Positions 7,572 to 16,749 of a stretch of 39,379 nt of DNA are shown here, piece after piece; the stretch's first letter is position 1; each line of letters begins with the position of its first letter. The translations under genes and the position numbers were made by a program. Below the pieces are notes generated by a model that saw nothing but the letters and a program-made list of their open reading frames with translations, searched no databases and was not told where the DNA came from. The DNA lies in assembly GCA_009781445.1 (NCBI GenBank), contig WQYD01000009.1, forward strand, positions 1 to 39,379, written 5' to 3'. This stretch comes from Bacillota bacterium (GTDB lineage: Bacteria > Bacillota > Clostridia > Christensenellales > DTU072).

Positions 7572-9041
7572 ATGTTAGTAAAAGGAAATAAAAGGGTTGA
7601 GGTAAGTGCGCCGGGGTTCTATGCGGATAGGGATATTTCCGTTCCTAATGCGAATGAGGTTATTTGTGTGCTTGCTTCAGCCAAAATTCTATCGCAAGAG
7701 GCACTTAACGGCGAAGCAAAAGTGTCCTACAGAGTAAGTTATAAGGTTATTTATAACGGTGAAAACGGCATTGATTGCCATGAGGAAAATTGGGAAGAGT
7801 ATGTTTCTGTGAAATCCGCAGGAATAACCGCAGGTAGCAGGCTTGATTTATACGCAAATGTGGTATCTGCGGAACATGTGGGCGTTAAAAACCTTAAGGC
7901 ACGCGCCACCGTTGAAATTAAAGGCTATGCCGTTCTTGATTATCATTTTGAACCGCTTGACGCGCCAGAGGGCATTCTTGCCAAGACTTTAACCGTGGCA
8001 GTAGAGAATATTGAAAGCATAAAAGAAAGCGAAATTATAGCTTCGCTTGACTTTGAATACCGTGAAGTTATAGATAGAATTTTAACGCACGATACCAAAA
8101 TTATCATAAATTCGGTAGCCTCAGCAACAGAAATGTGCGAAGTTCGGGGCGAATGTATTACTTATGTTACTTACCTTTCTAACGGCGGATTATGTTCTAA
8201 AACGCTGATTACGCCCTTTGACGCAGAGATTTTAACCCCTGGGATTTTCGCAGGGCAAAAGGCGCATTGCTTCGGCAGGGCAAGTGCTTCCACACTCACG
8301 CTTTCTTCAGACGGCAATTCAAGCGCGATAAAAACTGAAATTGTGGTGGGAATCCGCGGATTTGCGGTTTCAACTCATGACGCTGAAATTCTTAATGACG
8401 CTTACAGCTGTCAAAAAGAGCTTGAAATTAAGTATCAAGAAGCCTTTGTTGAGGATAATATTTGCGTGGCAGGCGCAACTGAAAAACTGTTTTCTACGCT
8501 AAGAATCCCCGTGGATAAGCCCAAAATCCGCGCAATTCAAGCACTTTTAACCCCCTCAATCGTGGCAATTAACGCTTTTAACGCTGGCGGTGGCTTAACG
8601 GCAGAGGGTATCGTGGGCGTCCCCGTGGTGTACTTGGACGAAAATGAGAAACTTCAAACGGAAAAAGTGGAAATCCCCTTCCATTTCATTGCCACAAGGG
8701 ATTTCAGGTGCGGTAGAAATATATCTGCAAACGCCACAATAGTATCCATAGCGTGCAGGGTTAAGCATAATGACGAACTTGAATTTAGCGGTGAAATATC
8801 CGTGAATGTACACGCTTCGGGCGAACGCGGTGTGAAATATATAGAACAAATCCGCGAAATCGGCGAAAGGGAACAATCCGATGCGGCGATTAGCCTCTAT
8901 ATTGTGAAAGCAGGCGAAACCCTTTGGGATGTGGCAAAAGCGCTAATGAGTGATGAGGAAAATTTATTAAAACTTAACCCCGATGTAAAATTGCCCTTAA
9001 TCGGCGGTGAAAAAGTGCTGTTGTTCAGAGAAATTGAGTAA
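7572..9041 (+). CDS. SPOCS (DUF3794) / LysM protein, SipL-like spore coat morphogenesis protein
   Basis: 489 aa with an excellent GGAGGG RBS. The N-terminal three quarters consist of repeated SPOCS/DUF3794-like beta-domains: a first copy around residues 25-135, a second around 165-285, a third around 310-420. The C-terminal ~48 residues form a LysM domain (YIVKAGETLWDVAKAL ... LPLIGGEKVLLF). There is no signal peptide, fitting a mother-cell protein. This architecture matches C. difficile SipL, which binds SpoIVA through its LysM domain to attach the coat to the forespore. SPOCS-LysM proteins also occur as paralogs, so orthology to SipL is inferred. Its position after veg and upstream of ispE matches clostridial gene order as I recall it. 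Expression would be expected from a sporulation sigma factor, but I could not identify a convincing promoter. Confidence 0.8.
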   Translation: MLVKGNKRVEVSAPGFYADRDISVPNANEVICVLASAKILSQEALNGEAKVSYRVSYKVIYNGENGIDCHEENWEEYVSVKSAGITAGSRLDLYANVVSAEHVGVKNLKARATVEIKGYAVLDYHFEPLDAPEGILAKTLTVAVENIESIKESEIIASLDFEYREVIDRILTHDTKIIINSVASATEMCEVRGECITYVTYLSNGGLCSKTLITPFDAEILTPGIFAGQKAHCFGRASASTLTLSSDGNSSAIKTEIVVGIRGFAVSTHDAEILNDAYSCQKELEIKYQEAFVEDNICVAGATEKLFSTLRIPVDKPKIRAIQALLTPSIVAINAFNAGGGLTAEGIVGVPVVYLDENEKLQTEKVEIPFHFIATRDFRCGRNISANATIVSIACRVKHNDELEFSGEISVNVHASGERGVKYIEQIREIGEREQSDAAISLYIVKAGETLWDVAKALMSDEENLLKLNPDVKLPLIGGEKVLLFREIE

Positions 9042-9100
9042 ACCGCTAAAAATTCACAAATAAATCACTATAAATACTATTATTCACTTTAGTTTGACTA

Positions 9101-9130
9101 TTGACACTGTAAGCACGCGCGTGTTAATAT
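9101..9130 (+). promoter_or_regulatory. Promoter of the lipoprotein-ispE-glgB operon
   Basis: Consensus TTGACA (9101-9106), 18-bp spacer, TAATAT (9125-9130) preceded by TGT (extended -10). Predicted transcription start about 9137, so the leader is only ~13 nt and holds a weak AGAAGA ribosome site before the ATG at 9150. Confidence 0.7.
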
Positions 9131-9149
9131 ATATACAGAAGAAAACCAT

Positions 9150-12100
9150 ATGAAATCTAAACGCATAGTCATATTTCTTATATTAATCGCCGTTTTAGTA
9201 ATAACCGCCGTTTCCTGCACGGATGACGGCGGTATCGGCGTTTACAGAATAACTTTCATTATGAACGGCGGAACTACGGCAGACGGGGTTTCCGCCTCAT
9301 TTTCCACCAACATTCGCGCAGGGCATGCCATTGTGTTCCCGCCCGATCCCAAGCACCCAAGCGGGCTTGTTTTCAGCGGTTGGTTTTTTGATTTTGCATG
9401 GACGGACAGGCTTGAAGAAGATACCTTTACGAAAACACCTTTAAAATCTAACCAAACGGTGTACGCGCGTTGGGTTGAGGGCAAAGAACCCGAAATCCCC
9501 GGAAATGGCGGAACTGAAGAACCCAAAATTGTGCCTGTTCACTTTGTTTTTGGTTATGATTTTACCAAAGTGGTTATAAATTTGCAAGGCGCGCTTACGC
9601 AGGAATTTATTTACGGTTTCTTTAACGGCGAATTTAACGGCACTTTGCCCTATCCTGCTTTTCAAGGGCATGACTTTGAGGAATGGTACACCGATAGCAG
9701 GCTTGAATCGCGCTTAACGCTTCCGTTCGCGCTTGAAGAGGAAACCTTTCTTTATGCGAAGTGGCAACCCAAAAGTTTTAACCTTTTGCTAACAACTGAG
9801 GAAGTTTTTGTGATTGAGGACGCACGCACAGAGGGCTTACCGTCCCTAATCCATTCGGGCGGATTCTTGCACGGACAGCCCCCAAGCGCGGAAACCAAGG
9901 TGTTTTTCGGCGGACAATTCACTATTCCGCAAAATGAAATGCAGTTTAACGACAGCGAAGGAATCCTTTACACCTTTTTAGGTTGGGTAGACATTGCGGA
10001 CGGAAATAAGGAATACTTAGCAGGGCAAACCTATCCCGTTAGCCGTGAGGCGGATATGGATTTAAGAATGAAATGGCTAAGGGCTTACCCTGTGGTTCTT
10101 TACCATGCAGGATATCCAAGCCAAGCCGAAACTGCAATAATGTTTGCAGGCAATGAATTGATTCTTCCTGTGTCCGGCGCGGTAAGTGCAGACGAAAGGT
10201 TTTTGGGTTGGATTGAAATTGACTTGGACGGCAGTGCCGTATCGGGCAACCTTTTAACCGCAGGAACAAAGATTGAAGTGCTTGCGGACGCAATGTATTT
10301 TTCCGCAGTTTGGGCAAGGCTTTACGCGGTTACGCTTTTTGCAGGTGAGGAACTTTCGCATTCCATTCAGCCCGTAATCCTTGGCGAATTCATTGAGGGT
10401 GAGGAATTTATAATGCCCGACTGGACGGGGCGCGGTGGCGACAGCTTTGTGTTCAAGGGCTGGAACTATGAACTTACTTCGGGGCAAACCCTGTTTATTG
10501 AAAAGGGCGAAAGTTTTAAAATGAGCGGAAGAGATTTAGGCTTTACCGCCGTTTGGGAACCCGCGCAATCGTTCACTGTTAGCTATAATTCGGGTGGCGG
10601 TGAACTAAATCCCCAATTCCCTATTCCCGATTCCTTTACGCAAGGAAGGCACGCAGAGGACGATGTTTTGCTTTTGCCAATGACACCTGTAAGCTACTTC
10701 CGCCGTCTTAATTATTTATTCGCAGGGTGGGACATTAACGGAACTTTCCAAGCAAGCGGAACTTTTAAAATGCCTCATGAAAATGTGGTGATAACCGCGC
10801 TGTGGGAAGTGCAGAATTATCAAATTGTTTATAGCGTGGCACAAAGCGGTGCGGATTTATCTTTACTTACCACCGAATATTCACTTAATAAAACCACGGT
10901 GTATGTTCCTCAGTTATCCTTAAGAGGTTATGAATTCGGCGGTTGGTTTACGGATAGCAACCACCAAAACAGCGTGGCTTCGGGAAGCCTCTTTACGGTG
11001 GAAAACGATGCAAGCGGTTTTGGCTTTACCATGGTTTTTAACGCTGGTGTTCAATTTGCAAGGGTTAACTTGTTCGCAAAATTTACCGCACTTTCATTTA
11101 CAATTACGCTTAAATGCGCAGTGCTTGATAGGGAAGAATCTTTGGTTGTAAGCTATGATGAAGACTATCAAAGACGCTTTGCAGACGAAGCCTCAAAGTT
11201 CGTGCGAAGCGGTGAATATGAGAGGGCTTACTGGAATCTTAACGGCGAAGTGTTTCCCGAAACAGGTGCATGGAACAGGCTTGAAAATATTGTGCTAATC
11301 CTTGTGTGGACGATTAAACCCACCCACGGTTTAGTGTTCAGCCCTAACGGAAACGGCGCGCTTATGGTTAGCGGTATAAGCGGAAACGAAAGGCGCGTTG
11401 CTGTGCCTGAATATTATAACAGGCTTCCTGTTACGGCGGTTGCCTCTAACGCTTTCCAAAATTCTTTAATTGAAGCAATCACACTTCCCGAAGGAATAGT
11501 GTCAATCGGCGCGAACGCTTTTGCAGGAAGCAGGCTTGAATATATTGTGCTTCCTAACAGCGTTACCGCGATAGGGGCAGGCGCGTTCCAAGGCGCGCTA
11601 TCGTTAGAATATGTTACGGCAAGTGAAAACAGCAGGCTTGTTTCCGTGGGCGCAAACGCGTTCGCAGGGTGCATAGCACTTGAGTCCGTTATCCTTCCGT
11701 ATGCCGTGAGAAGCATAGGCGCGGGCGCGTTCGGCGGTTCGCCAAACTTAGTAATTTTTGCAATGGCGCACGCTGTGCAACCAAATTGGCACGCTAATTG
11801 GAACTTGGGTAACAACCCTGTGTTCTTCGGCACGGTGGCTTCTGATAGCGAACCACCGCATATGTTTCCTGTGTTTTCGGATATAGACGGCAATACCCTT
11901 TACGCAGTTAATAACCCTAACGGCGGGGTTACCGCGGTAAGGCTTAGCATTGTTACGCCTCTATCCGAACTAAGGCTTCCAAAGCAAGTTACGGCAATCG
12001 CAAGCAATGTGTTCAGCAACCTTAGTTTAACAAGTTTGGTGCTTTACATAGGTGCGGAATGTTTAAGTATTGCAAACGATGCGTTCCCTGTGAGGCTAAG

Positions 12101-14231
12101 CGCAATTTATCTTTTGCGCGGAATTATGCCAAATGAAACATGGCAGAATAACCAAACCGTTCATATCAACAGCCACAGTAGCGGACTGTTTGATTATAGG
12201 CTTGAAAGTGTCGGCGGTGAAACTAACGCGCACATATACGCATACAGGGGCGCAGGCGGTGCGGTGGTTATCCCCAATGAAATAGACGGCTATTTAGTAG
12301 CAAGCATAGGGCAAACATTTAGAGGAAACATAAGTATTACCTCAATTACACTGCCTGCCACGGTAACGGTAATTGCATATGAAGCCTTCCTTAATTGCGT
12401 TAATCTTAGAGAGATAAACCTTGCGGAAAGAAACGCTTTGGGCGGGATTGCTTCGGCGGTTCAGCATATCGGGCGCGATGCGTTCAAGGGCTGTTATTCA
12501 CTTCGCTTGGTTGATTTGGGCGGGCTTGAATCCGTGCCGAACGGTGCGTTTGAAAACTGCGTTTCGCTAAGAAGCGTGCGCCTTTCAAGCACTATTGCAT
12601 TCATAGGTGAGGGCGCATTTAAAGGTGCGGTTTCCCTTTCGGAAATCATTATGCCAAGCGGTTTATCTTTAAAAGAAATTGGGGACAGTGCCTTTGAGGG
12701 TTGCACCAGCTTAACGCTTAACGGCGCGCTTTTGGCTTCGCTTGAAAGGCTGGGCGCGCGTGCATTTTTCGGTGTAAAACATATGAATGATATGCATATA
12801 GGGCGCGCGCTTTCATATATCGGCGCGGAAGCCTTCGCATATGCGGGCATTGATAGGTTTATTGCCGATTCCCAAAATGAGTATTATTCAACACATGAAA
12901 ATGTGCTTTTCACGGCGGACGGTAGCGTGCTGATTGCCTATCCGCGTTTGGCACGCGTGAGCCATTTTATTGTTAGTTCCGCGGTTAAATCAATCGCGCC
13001 TTATGCTTACGCAGGCACCGTGTATCTCAATGCTGTTTCGCTTGGCTTAGGGGTAATTTACATAGGCGAAAACGCATTCGGTTATAGCGTTGCCACGGTG
13101 CATTCACCTCTTGCAAATATGCCAAATACTTGGGGCAGTGATTCCTTTGCCGTGAATGTAAAGGTTTCATTCACAGGTGGCGAAACATATGAAATTAGCG
13201 CAGGAATCATATATAAAACCGAAAATAACACGGCTGTTATCACGGGCTTTACAGGGGAACTTGCTAATGATTCGGTGATTGAAATACCAAGCCAAATCGG
13301 CGGTGTTTCGGTAAGTGAAATTGTGGCAGGTGCTTTTGACGGTGCTAAGTTCCTTGTTATGTTAATCCCTAATTCTGTGAGCGTGCATGAGGACGCTTTT
13401 GTAAATTCAACTTCGGCTACGCTTAGCTTAGAGCGTGATTTGTTAACCTCTTTGTGCGGTGAATTCCTTTACTTTATAAACGGAAACGGCGGTGCTGAAA
13501 TTGTGAAATATATCGGCAATTCAAGGTTCGTTGAGATTCCGAATGCGCTTGACGGCAAGCCTGTTACCGCGGTTAGAGATTACGCGTTTTCATATACAAG
13601 CGTGCGTAGTGCATATGTTTTTGCTTCGGTAGCAAGCATTGCTTCATATGCTTTTGAATCTGAAAACTATATTGTGGTGTACACTAACGGCAATAGCTTA
13701 ATGGGCATTAACGCGGTTAAAGTTTACTATCAGATTGAGGTTAGCGCGCTTGGCTTAAATGAGAACGGCTTCCAAACAATTAACAACGGCAGAACACTCA
13801 CGCGCTACCTTGGTGACGGCGGTTCGGTTACAACGCCGACTTTAACAGGTTCGCAAGTAGTGCCGTCTTTCACGGTTGGAAGCTTTGCGTTTGCAGGTAT
13901 ATCCGATATTCGTAAAATTGAGTTCACCCCCTCAGTTTACATTTTGCTTGAAGAGAGAGCGGTGGCTTATTGCTATGGATTAACCGCTGTGGAATTCTCA
14001 ATCGCCACAATCCGCACAAGAGCGTTTGAGGACTGCACCAATCTTTCCGAAGTGATTTTGCACGGCACGGCAGGTTTATCAAGGTTTGAATTTCAGGCGT
14101 TTAAGGGTTGCGTATCTTTAATAAATATCGCGTCCTCATTCGCGTCCCGCCCCTCTGGTAACGCAGGTTGGGATATTATCGGTTACGCGGTTTCGGATAT
14201 TGAAATAAGGGTTGATATGGTGGCACTATGA
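9150..14231 (+). CDS. Giant BspA-type lipoprotein with tandem Listeria-Bacteroides repeats
   Basis: 1693 aa. The signal peptide ends at Cys23 (AVSC), so it is predicted to be lipid-anchored. Residues ~31-735 are a string of about eight Listeria-Bacteroides/InlB-type beta repeats, recognisable by G.F.GW and ending strands such as TVYARW, FLYAKW, FSAVWA, VLIWTI-like. From ~745 on there are successive blocks of BspA-type LRRs (e.g. RSIGAGAFGGSPNL), most blocks capped by a Trp-containing segment (PNWHANWNLG near 875, MPNTWGSDSF near 1323, GNAGWDIIGY near 1670). Each new block opens with a short beta-rich segment of the type VAVPEYYNRLPVTAV. No enzymatic motif was recognised. Its stop overlaps the next start as ATGA, so the two lipoproteins are probably made together and may act together at the surface. 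Confidence 0.88.
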   Translation: MKSKRIVIFLILIAVLVITAVSCTDDGGIGVYRITFIMNGGTTADGVSASFSTNIRAGHAIVFPPDPKHPSGLVFSGWFFDFAWTDRLEEDTFTKTPLKSNQTVYARWVEGKEPEIPGNGGTEEPKIVPVHFVFGYDFTKVVINLQGALTQEFIYGFFNGEFNGTLPYPAFQGHDFEEWYTDSRLESRLTLPFALEEETFLYAKWQPKSFNLLLTTEEVFVIEDARTEGLPSLIHSGGFLHGQPPSAETKVFFGGQFTIPQNEMQFNDSEGILYTFLGWVDIADGNKEYLAGQTYPVSREADMDLRMKWLRAYPVVLYHAGYPSQAETAIMFAGNELILPVSGAVSADERFLGWIEIDLDGSAVSGNLLTAGTKIEVLADAMYFSAVWARLYAVTLFAGEELSHSIQPVILGEFIEGEEFIMPDWTGRGGDSFVFKGWNYELTSGQTLFIEKGESFKMSGRDLGFTAVWEPAQSFTVSYNSGGGELNPQFPIPDSFTQGRHAEDDVLLLPMTPVSYFRRLNYLFAGWDINGTFQASGTFKMPHENVVITALWEVQNYQIVYSVAQSGADLSLLTTEYSLNKTTVYVPQLSLRGYEFGGWFTDSNHQNSVASGSLFTVENDASGFGFTMVFNAGVQFARVNLFAKFTALSFTITLKCAVLDREESLVVSYDEDYQRRFADEASKFVRSGEYERAYWNLNGEVFPETGAWNRLENIVLILVWTIKPTHGLVFSPNGNGALMVSGISGNERRVAVPEYYNRLPVTAVASNAFQNSLIEAITLPEGIVSIGANAFAGSRLEYIVLPNSVTAIGAGAFQGALSLEYVTASENSRLVSVGANAFAGCIALESVILPYAVRSIGAGAFGGSPNLVIFAMAHAVQPNWHANWNLGNNPVFFGTVASDSEPPHMFPVFSDIDGNTLYAVNNPNGGVTAVRLSIVTPLSELRLPKQVTAIASNVFSNLSLTSLVLYIGAECLSIANDAFPVRLSAIYLLRGIMPNETWQNNQTVHINSHSSGLFDYRLESVGGETNAHIYAYRGAGGAVVIPNEIDGYLVASIGQTFRGNISITSITLPATVTVIAYEAFLNCVNLREINLAERNALGGIASAVQHIGRDAFKGCYSLRLVDLGGLESVPNGAFENCVSLRSVRLSSTIAFIGEGAFKGAVSLSEIIMPSGLSLKEIGDSAFEGCTSLTLNGALLASLERLGARAFFGVKHMNDMHIGRALSYIGAEAFAYAGIDRFIADSQNEYYSTHENVLFTADGSVLIAYPRLARVSHFIVSSAVKSIAPYAYAGTVYLNAVSLGLGVIYIGENAFGYSVATVHSPLANMPNTWGSDSFAVNVKVSFTGGETYEISAGIIYKTENNTAVITGFTGELANDSVIEIPSQIGGVSVSEIVAGAFDGAKFLVMLIPNSVSVHEDAFVNSTSATLSLERDLLTSLCGEFLYFINGNGGAEIVKYIGNSRFVEIPNALDGKPVTAVRDYAFSYTSVRSAYVFASVASIASYAFESENYIVVYTNGNSLMGINAVKVYYQIEVSALGLNENGFQTINNGRTLTRYLGDGGSVTTPTLTGSQVVPSFTVGSFAFAGISDIRKIEFTPSVYILLEERAVAYCYGLTAVEFSIATIRTRAFEDCTNLSEVILHGTAGLSRFEFQAFKGCVSLINIASSFASRPSGNAGWDIIGYAVSDIEIRVDMVAL

Positions 14232-15943
14232 TAAACCGAAAGAAAATTATTCTTGTTATTATCATGCTTGCGTTCACCGTCCTTATGGCGTGGGCTTGCA
14301 GTGGTGCGGAACAAAAGTTCACCGTGCAGTTTCAATCCGTGCCGTCTATTGAACCCATGTACACAAGCCGTATTCAAGAAATGCCCAATGTGGAAAGGGG
14401 TGGCTTCCGCCTTGAGGGTTGGTACTACGATCAAGCCCACACAAGCAAGGTTAGCTTTCCGCTTAAGGTTACAAGGGATTTAATTCTGTGGGCGAAGTTT
14501 GAACAAACTTACACCGTGTCTTTCAGATTCCAAACCCCCGGCAATGATCCTGATATTATCTATGATACGCGTGCTTATCTTCCGGGGGAACAAGTTTTTG
14601 TTATATCCGATCCTCAGCGCGCAGGCTATGAATTTGACAGGTGGCTTCAACCTATTCCCGAAGTAATGAATAACGATAATCTTGTCATTTGGGCAAGTTT
14701 TAAAGCCAACACTTATAAGGTTTGCTTTATGCCCGAAAGCGGGGTTTCTTACGCGGGAAGCGAGGGGCTTTATTCCACCATGCACAATGGGCAATTAACG
14801 GCATTTCCATATGTTTCGGTTACTTACGGCGACTTCTTCACCCATGTGCTTGCAGGGGTAAGGCCTGAAAAAGAGAACGCCTCTTTCAGCGGTTGGACTA
14901 CTTATGTTTACGGCGAAGGGCGCATTGATTTTTCACCTGAGGGCAGGTGGGCGAAAACGGAAAATATCTTGCTTCGCCCAGTGTGGGTGGATAAGGGTAG
15001 CGCAGGGTTAAGGTACGAACTTAATGCAGACGGCAACTCTTACACGGTTTCAAAATATGTAACAAGCAATATAGACGGGACGGACAGGCAGGAACATATA
15101 ATAGTCCCCTCGCAGTATAACGGCTTACCTGTAACCGCAATCGGCGAAAGGTGCTTTCAGCCCACCGATACGGCGGAATCGCGCTTGGTTTCAATTGAAC
15201 TTCCAAGCACTATCACAACCATAGGTGATTTTGCTTTTGTGAACTGCGCAAGGCTTCAGCAAATCAATATCCCCTCTTCCGTTAAAACTATAGGCAGGCA
15301 AGCGTTCTTAAATTGCGTGTCTGTTTCAAAAATAGTTATCCCAAGAAGTGTGGAAGTTATCGGCGCAGGTGCTTTCATGAACTGTTCTCAATTGCAAGAG
15401 GTGGAACTATATGTAACTACTCAAGCAGGCGCGCCACAGCTTCACACAATCGGCGAATCCGCCTTTGAGGGGGCTTCCGCTTTAAGGCAAATCAGCTTAC
15501 CCCCCTCACTTAAGTCTTTGGGGGATTACGCGTTCTTCGGCTGTACACAGCTTGCAAGGGTAGAGGGGCTTAACGCCACGCAGATAGATAGGATAGGCAT
15601 TTCCGCCTTTGAGGATTGCACCTCTCTCACCGAAATCAGGCTACCGCAATCAGTGGCAACGGTGGACACGGGGGCATTCAGAAATTGCACCCAACTAAGA
15701 ACGCTTACATTTACGCTTGGCTTGCGCGTAATCGGTTTTGAAGCGTTTAGAAATTGCACTTCCTTAAACGCTATCACGCTTACAAGCGCAATATCAGTGA
15801 TTGAGGCGCGTGCGTTCGTGGGCGCAACAAGCATAAACGAAATCTTGATTCACGGCTTAACCGCAGATTCACCGAACTGGAATCAGGATTGGGATTATAA
15901 AACAGAGGACACAAGATTCACCACTGAAAAGAGATATATGTAA
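14228..15943 (+). CDS. BspA-type LRR lipoprotein, translationally coupled to the upstream giant protein
   Basis: 571 aa. The signal peptide ends at Cys24 in AWAC, an imperfect lipobox. Listeria-Bacteroides-type repeats occupy ~30-260 (RLEGWYYD, YEFDRWLQP, ASFSGWTTY). BspA-type LRRs then run from ~270 to ~545 with clear units such as TTIGDFAFVNCARLQQI and RVIGFEAFRNCTSLNAI, closed by the cap PNWNQDWDY. The architecture is a shortened version of the preceding protein. The ATG overlaps the upstream TGA by one base pair step (ATGA), a common sign of translational coupling. The stop lies 8 nt before the GTG start of ispE, so surface protein and isoprenoid gene appear to share a message. Confidence 0.88.
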   Translation: MINRKKIILVIIMLAFTVLMAWACSGAEQKFTVQFQSVPSIEPMYTSRIQEMPNVERGGFRLEGWYYDQAHTSKVSFPLKVTRDLILWAKFEQTYTVSFRFQTPGNDPDIIYDTRAYLPGEQVFVISDPQRAGYEFDRWLQPIPEVMNNDNLVIWASFKANTYKVCFMPESGVSYAGSEGLYSTMHNGQLTAFPYVSVTYGDFFTHVLAGVRPEKENASFSGWTTYVYGEGRIDFSPEGRWAKTENILLRPVWVDKGSAGLRYELNADGNSYTVSKYVTSNIDGTDRQEHIIVPSQYNGLPVTAIGERCFQPTDTAESRLVSIELPSTITTIGDFAFVNCARLQQINIPSSVKTIGRQAFLNCVSVSKIVIPRSVEVIGAGAFMNCSQLQEVELYVTTQAGAPQLHTIGESAFEGASALRQISLPPSLKSLGDYAFFGCTQLARVEGLNATQIDRIGISAFEDCTSLTEIRLPQSVATVDTGAFRNCTQLRTLTFTLGLRVIGFEAFRNCTSLNAITLTSAISVIEARAFVGATSINEILIHGLTADSPNWNQDWDYKTEDTRFTTEKRYM

Positions 15944-15951
15944 CCAAAGAA

Positions 15952-16746
15952 GTGAAGATTAAAGTTTACGGCAAAGTTAATTTATCCTTAAGCATTTTGG
16001 GATTAAAGGGCGGTATGCACCTCTTGGATTCGCTTATGATAAACGCGCCAGTGTACGATACGGTATCACTTAGCAAGCGGAAAGATAAAGAGGTTTTTAT
16101 TTCTTACAAGGGCGGTGAAGTGTTTGAAAATGATAACGCGCTTAAAGCAGGCAAGGCGGTAGTGGCAGAGTATAAAACGAACGGCGCAAATATAAGGATA
16201 GCCAAAGGCATACCGATTGGCGCAGGCTTGGGCGGTTCGTCTGCTTCCACGGCAGGGGTTGTGAAAGCAATGGAAAAGGCTTACGGATTCAAAGCCTCAA
16301 AAGAATTCTTGCTAAGCCTCGGAAGCGATACTAATTATATGTACCACGGCGGTGCAAAAAGGATTAAAGGAATAGGCGAAATAATTGAAGATATAAGTTT
16401 GCCAAAGATATATGTGGCGGTGGCGCATGATAACCGCCTAAAGGTAAGCACAAAAGAATGCTATAAACTGTACGACAAAGTCGGCGGTGATAATATAGGC
16501 ACAGAGGGTTTTATAAAAACTCTCAACAATCCCAAAAACGCGCTTTCGCGTTCGGCAGAGTTGCTTTGCCCCCAAATTAAGGACTTAACCCAAATGGTTG
16601 AATCGGCAGGATTTAGGGGTGCGCTTCTTTCGGGCAGTGGCAGTGCGGTATTTGGGTACAGCGTGAGCAAAAACGAATTCAAAGACGGGCTAAATAAATT
16701 AAAGCAAATAACGAAAAATCACAAAAGCATAAGGATTTATTGGTGA
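15952..16746 (+). CDS. ispE: 4-diphosphocytidyl-2-C-methyl-D-erythritol kinase (IspE)
   Basis: 264 aa, slightly short for IspE (commonly 280-300). A GHMP kinase that phosphorylates CDP-methylerythritol in the MEP isoprenoid pathway. Seen: the N-terminal KVNLSLSILGLKGGMHLLDSLM substrate region with its conserved Lys and His, the ATP loop IPIGAGLGGSSASTAG, and a C-terminal GHMP motif GALLSGSGSAVFG. The usual RRxDGYH is replaced by LKGGMH. The GTG start is the only sensible one, but it has no spaced SD of its own; only AAAGAAG abuts it. Translation probably depends on the ribosome finishing the lipoprotein 8 nt upstream. The glgB start follows 3 nt after its stop. Confidence 0.9.
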   Translation: MKIKVYGKVNLSLSILGLKGGMHLLDSLMINAPVYDTVSLSKRKDKEVFISYKGGEVFENDNALKAGKAVVAEYKTNGANIRIAKGIPIGAGLGGSSASTAGVVKAMEKAYGFKASKEFLLSLGSDTNYMYHGGAKRIKGIGEIIEDISLPKIYVAVAHDNRLKVSTKECYKLYDKVGGDNIGTEGFIKTLNNPKNALSRSAELLCPQIKDLTQMVESAGFRGALLSGSGSAVFGYSVSKNEFKDGLNKLKQITKNHKSIRIYW

Positions 16747-16749
16747 ATT

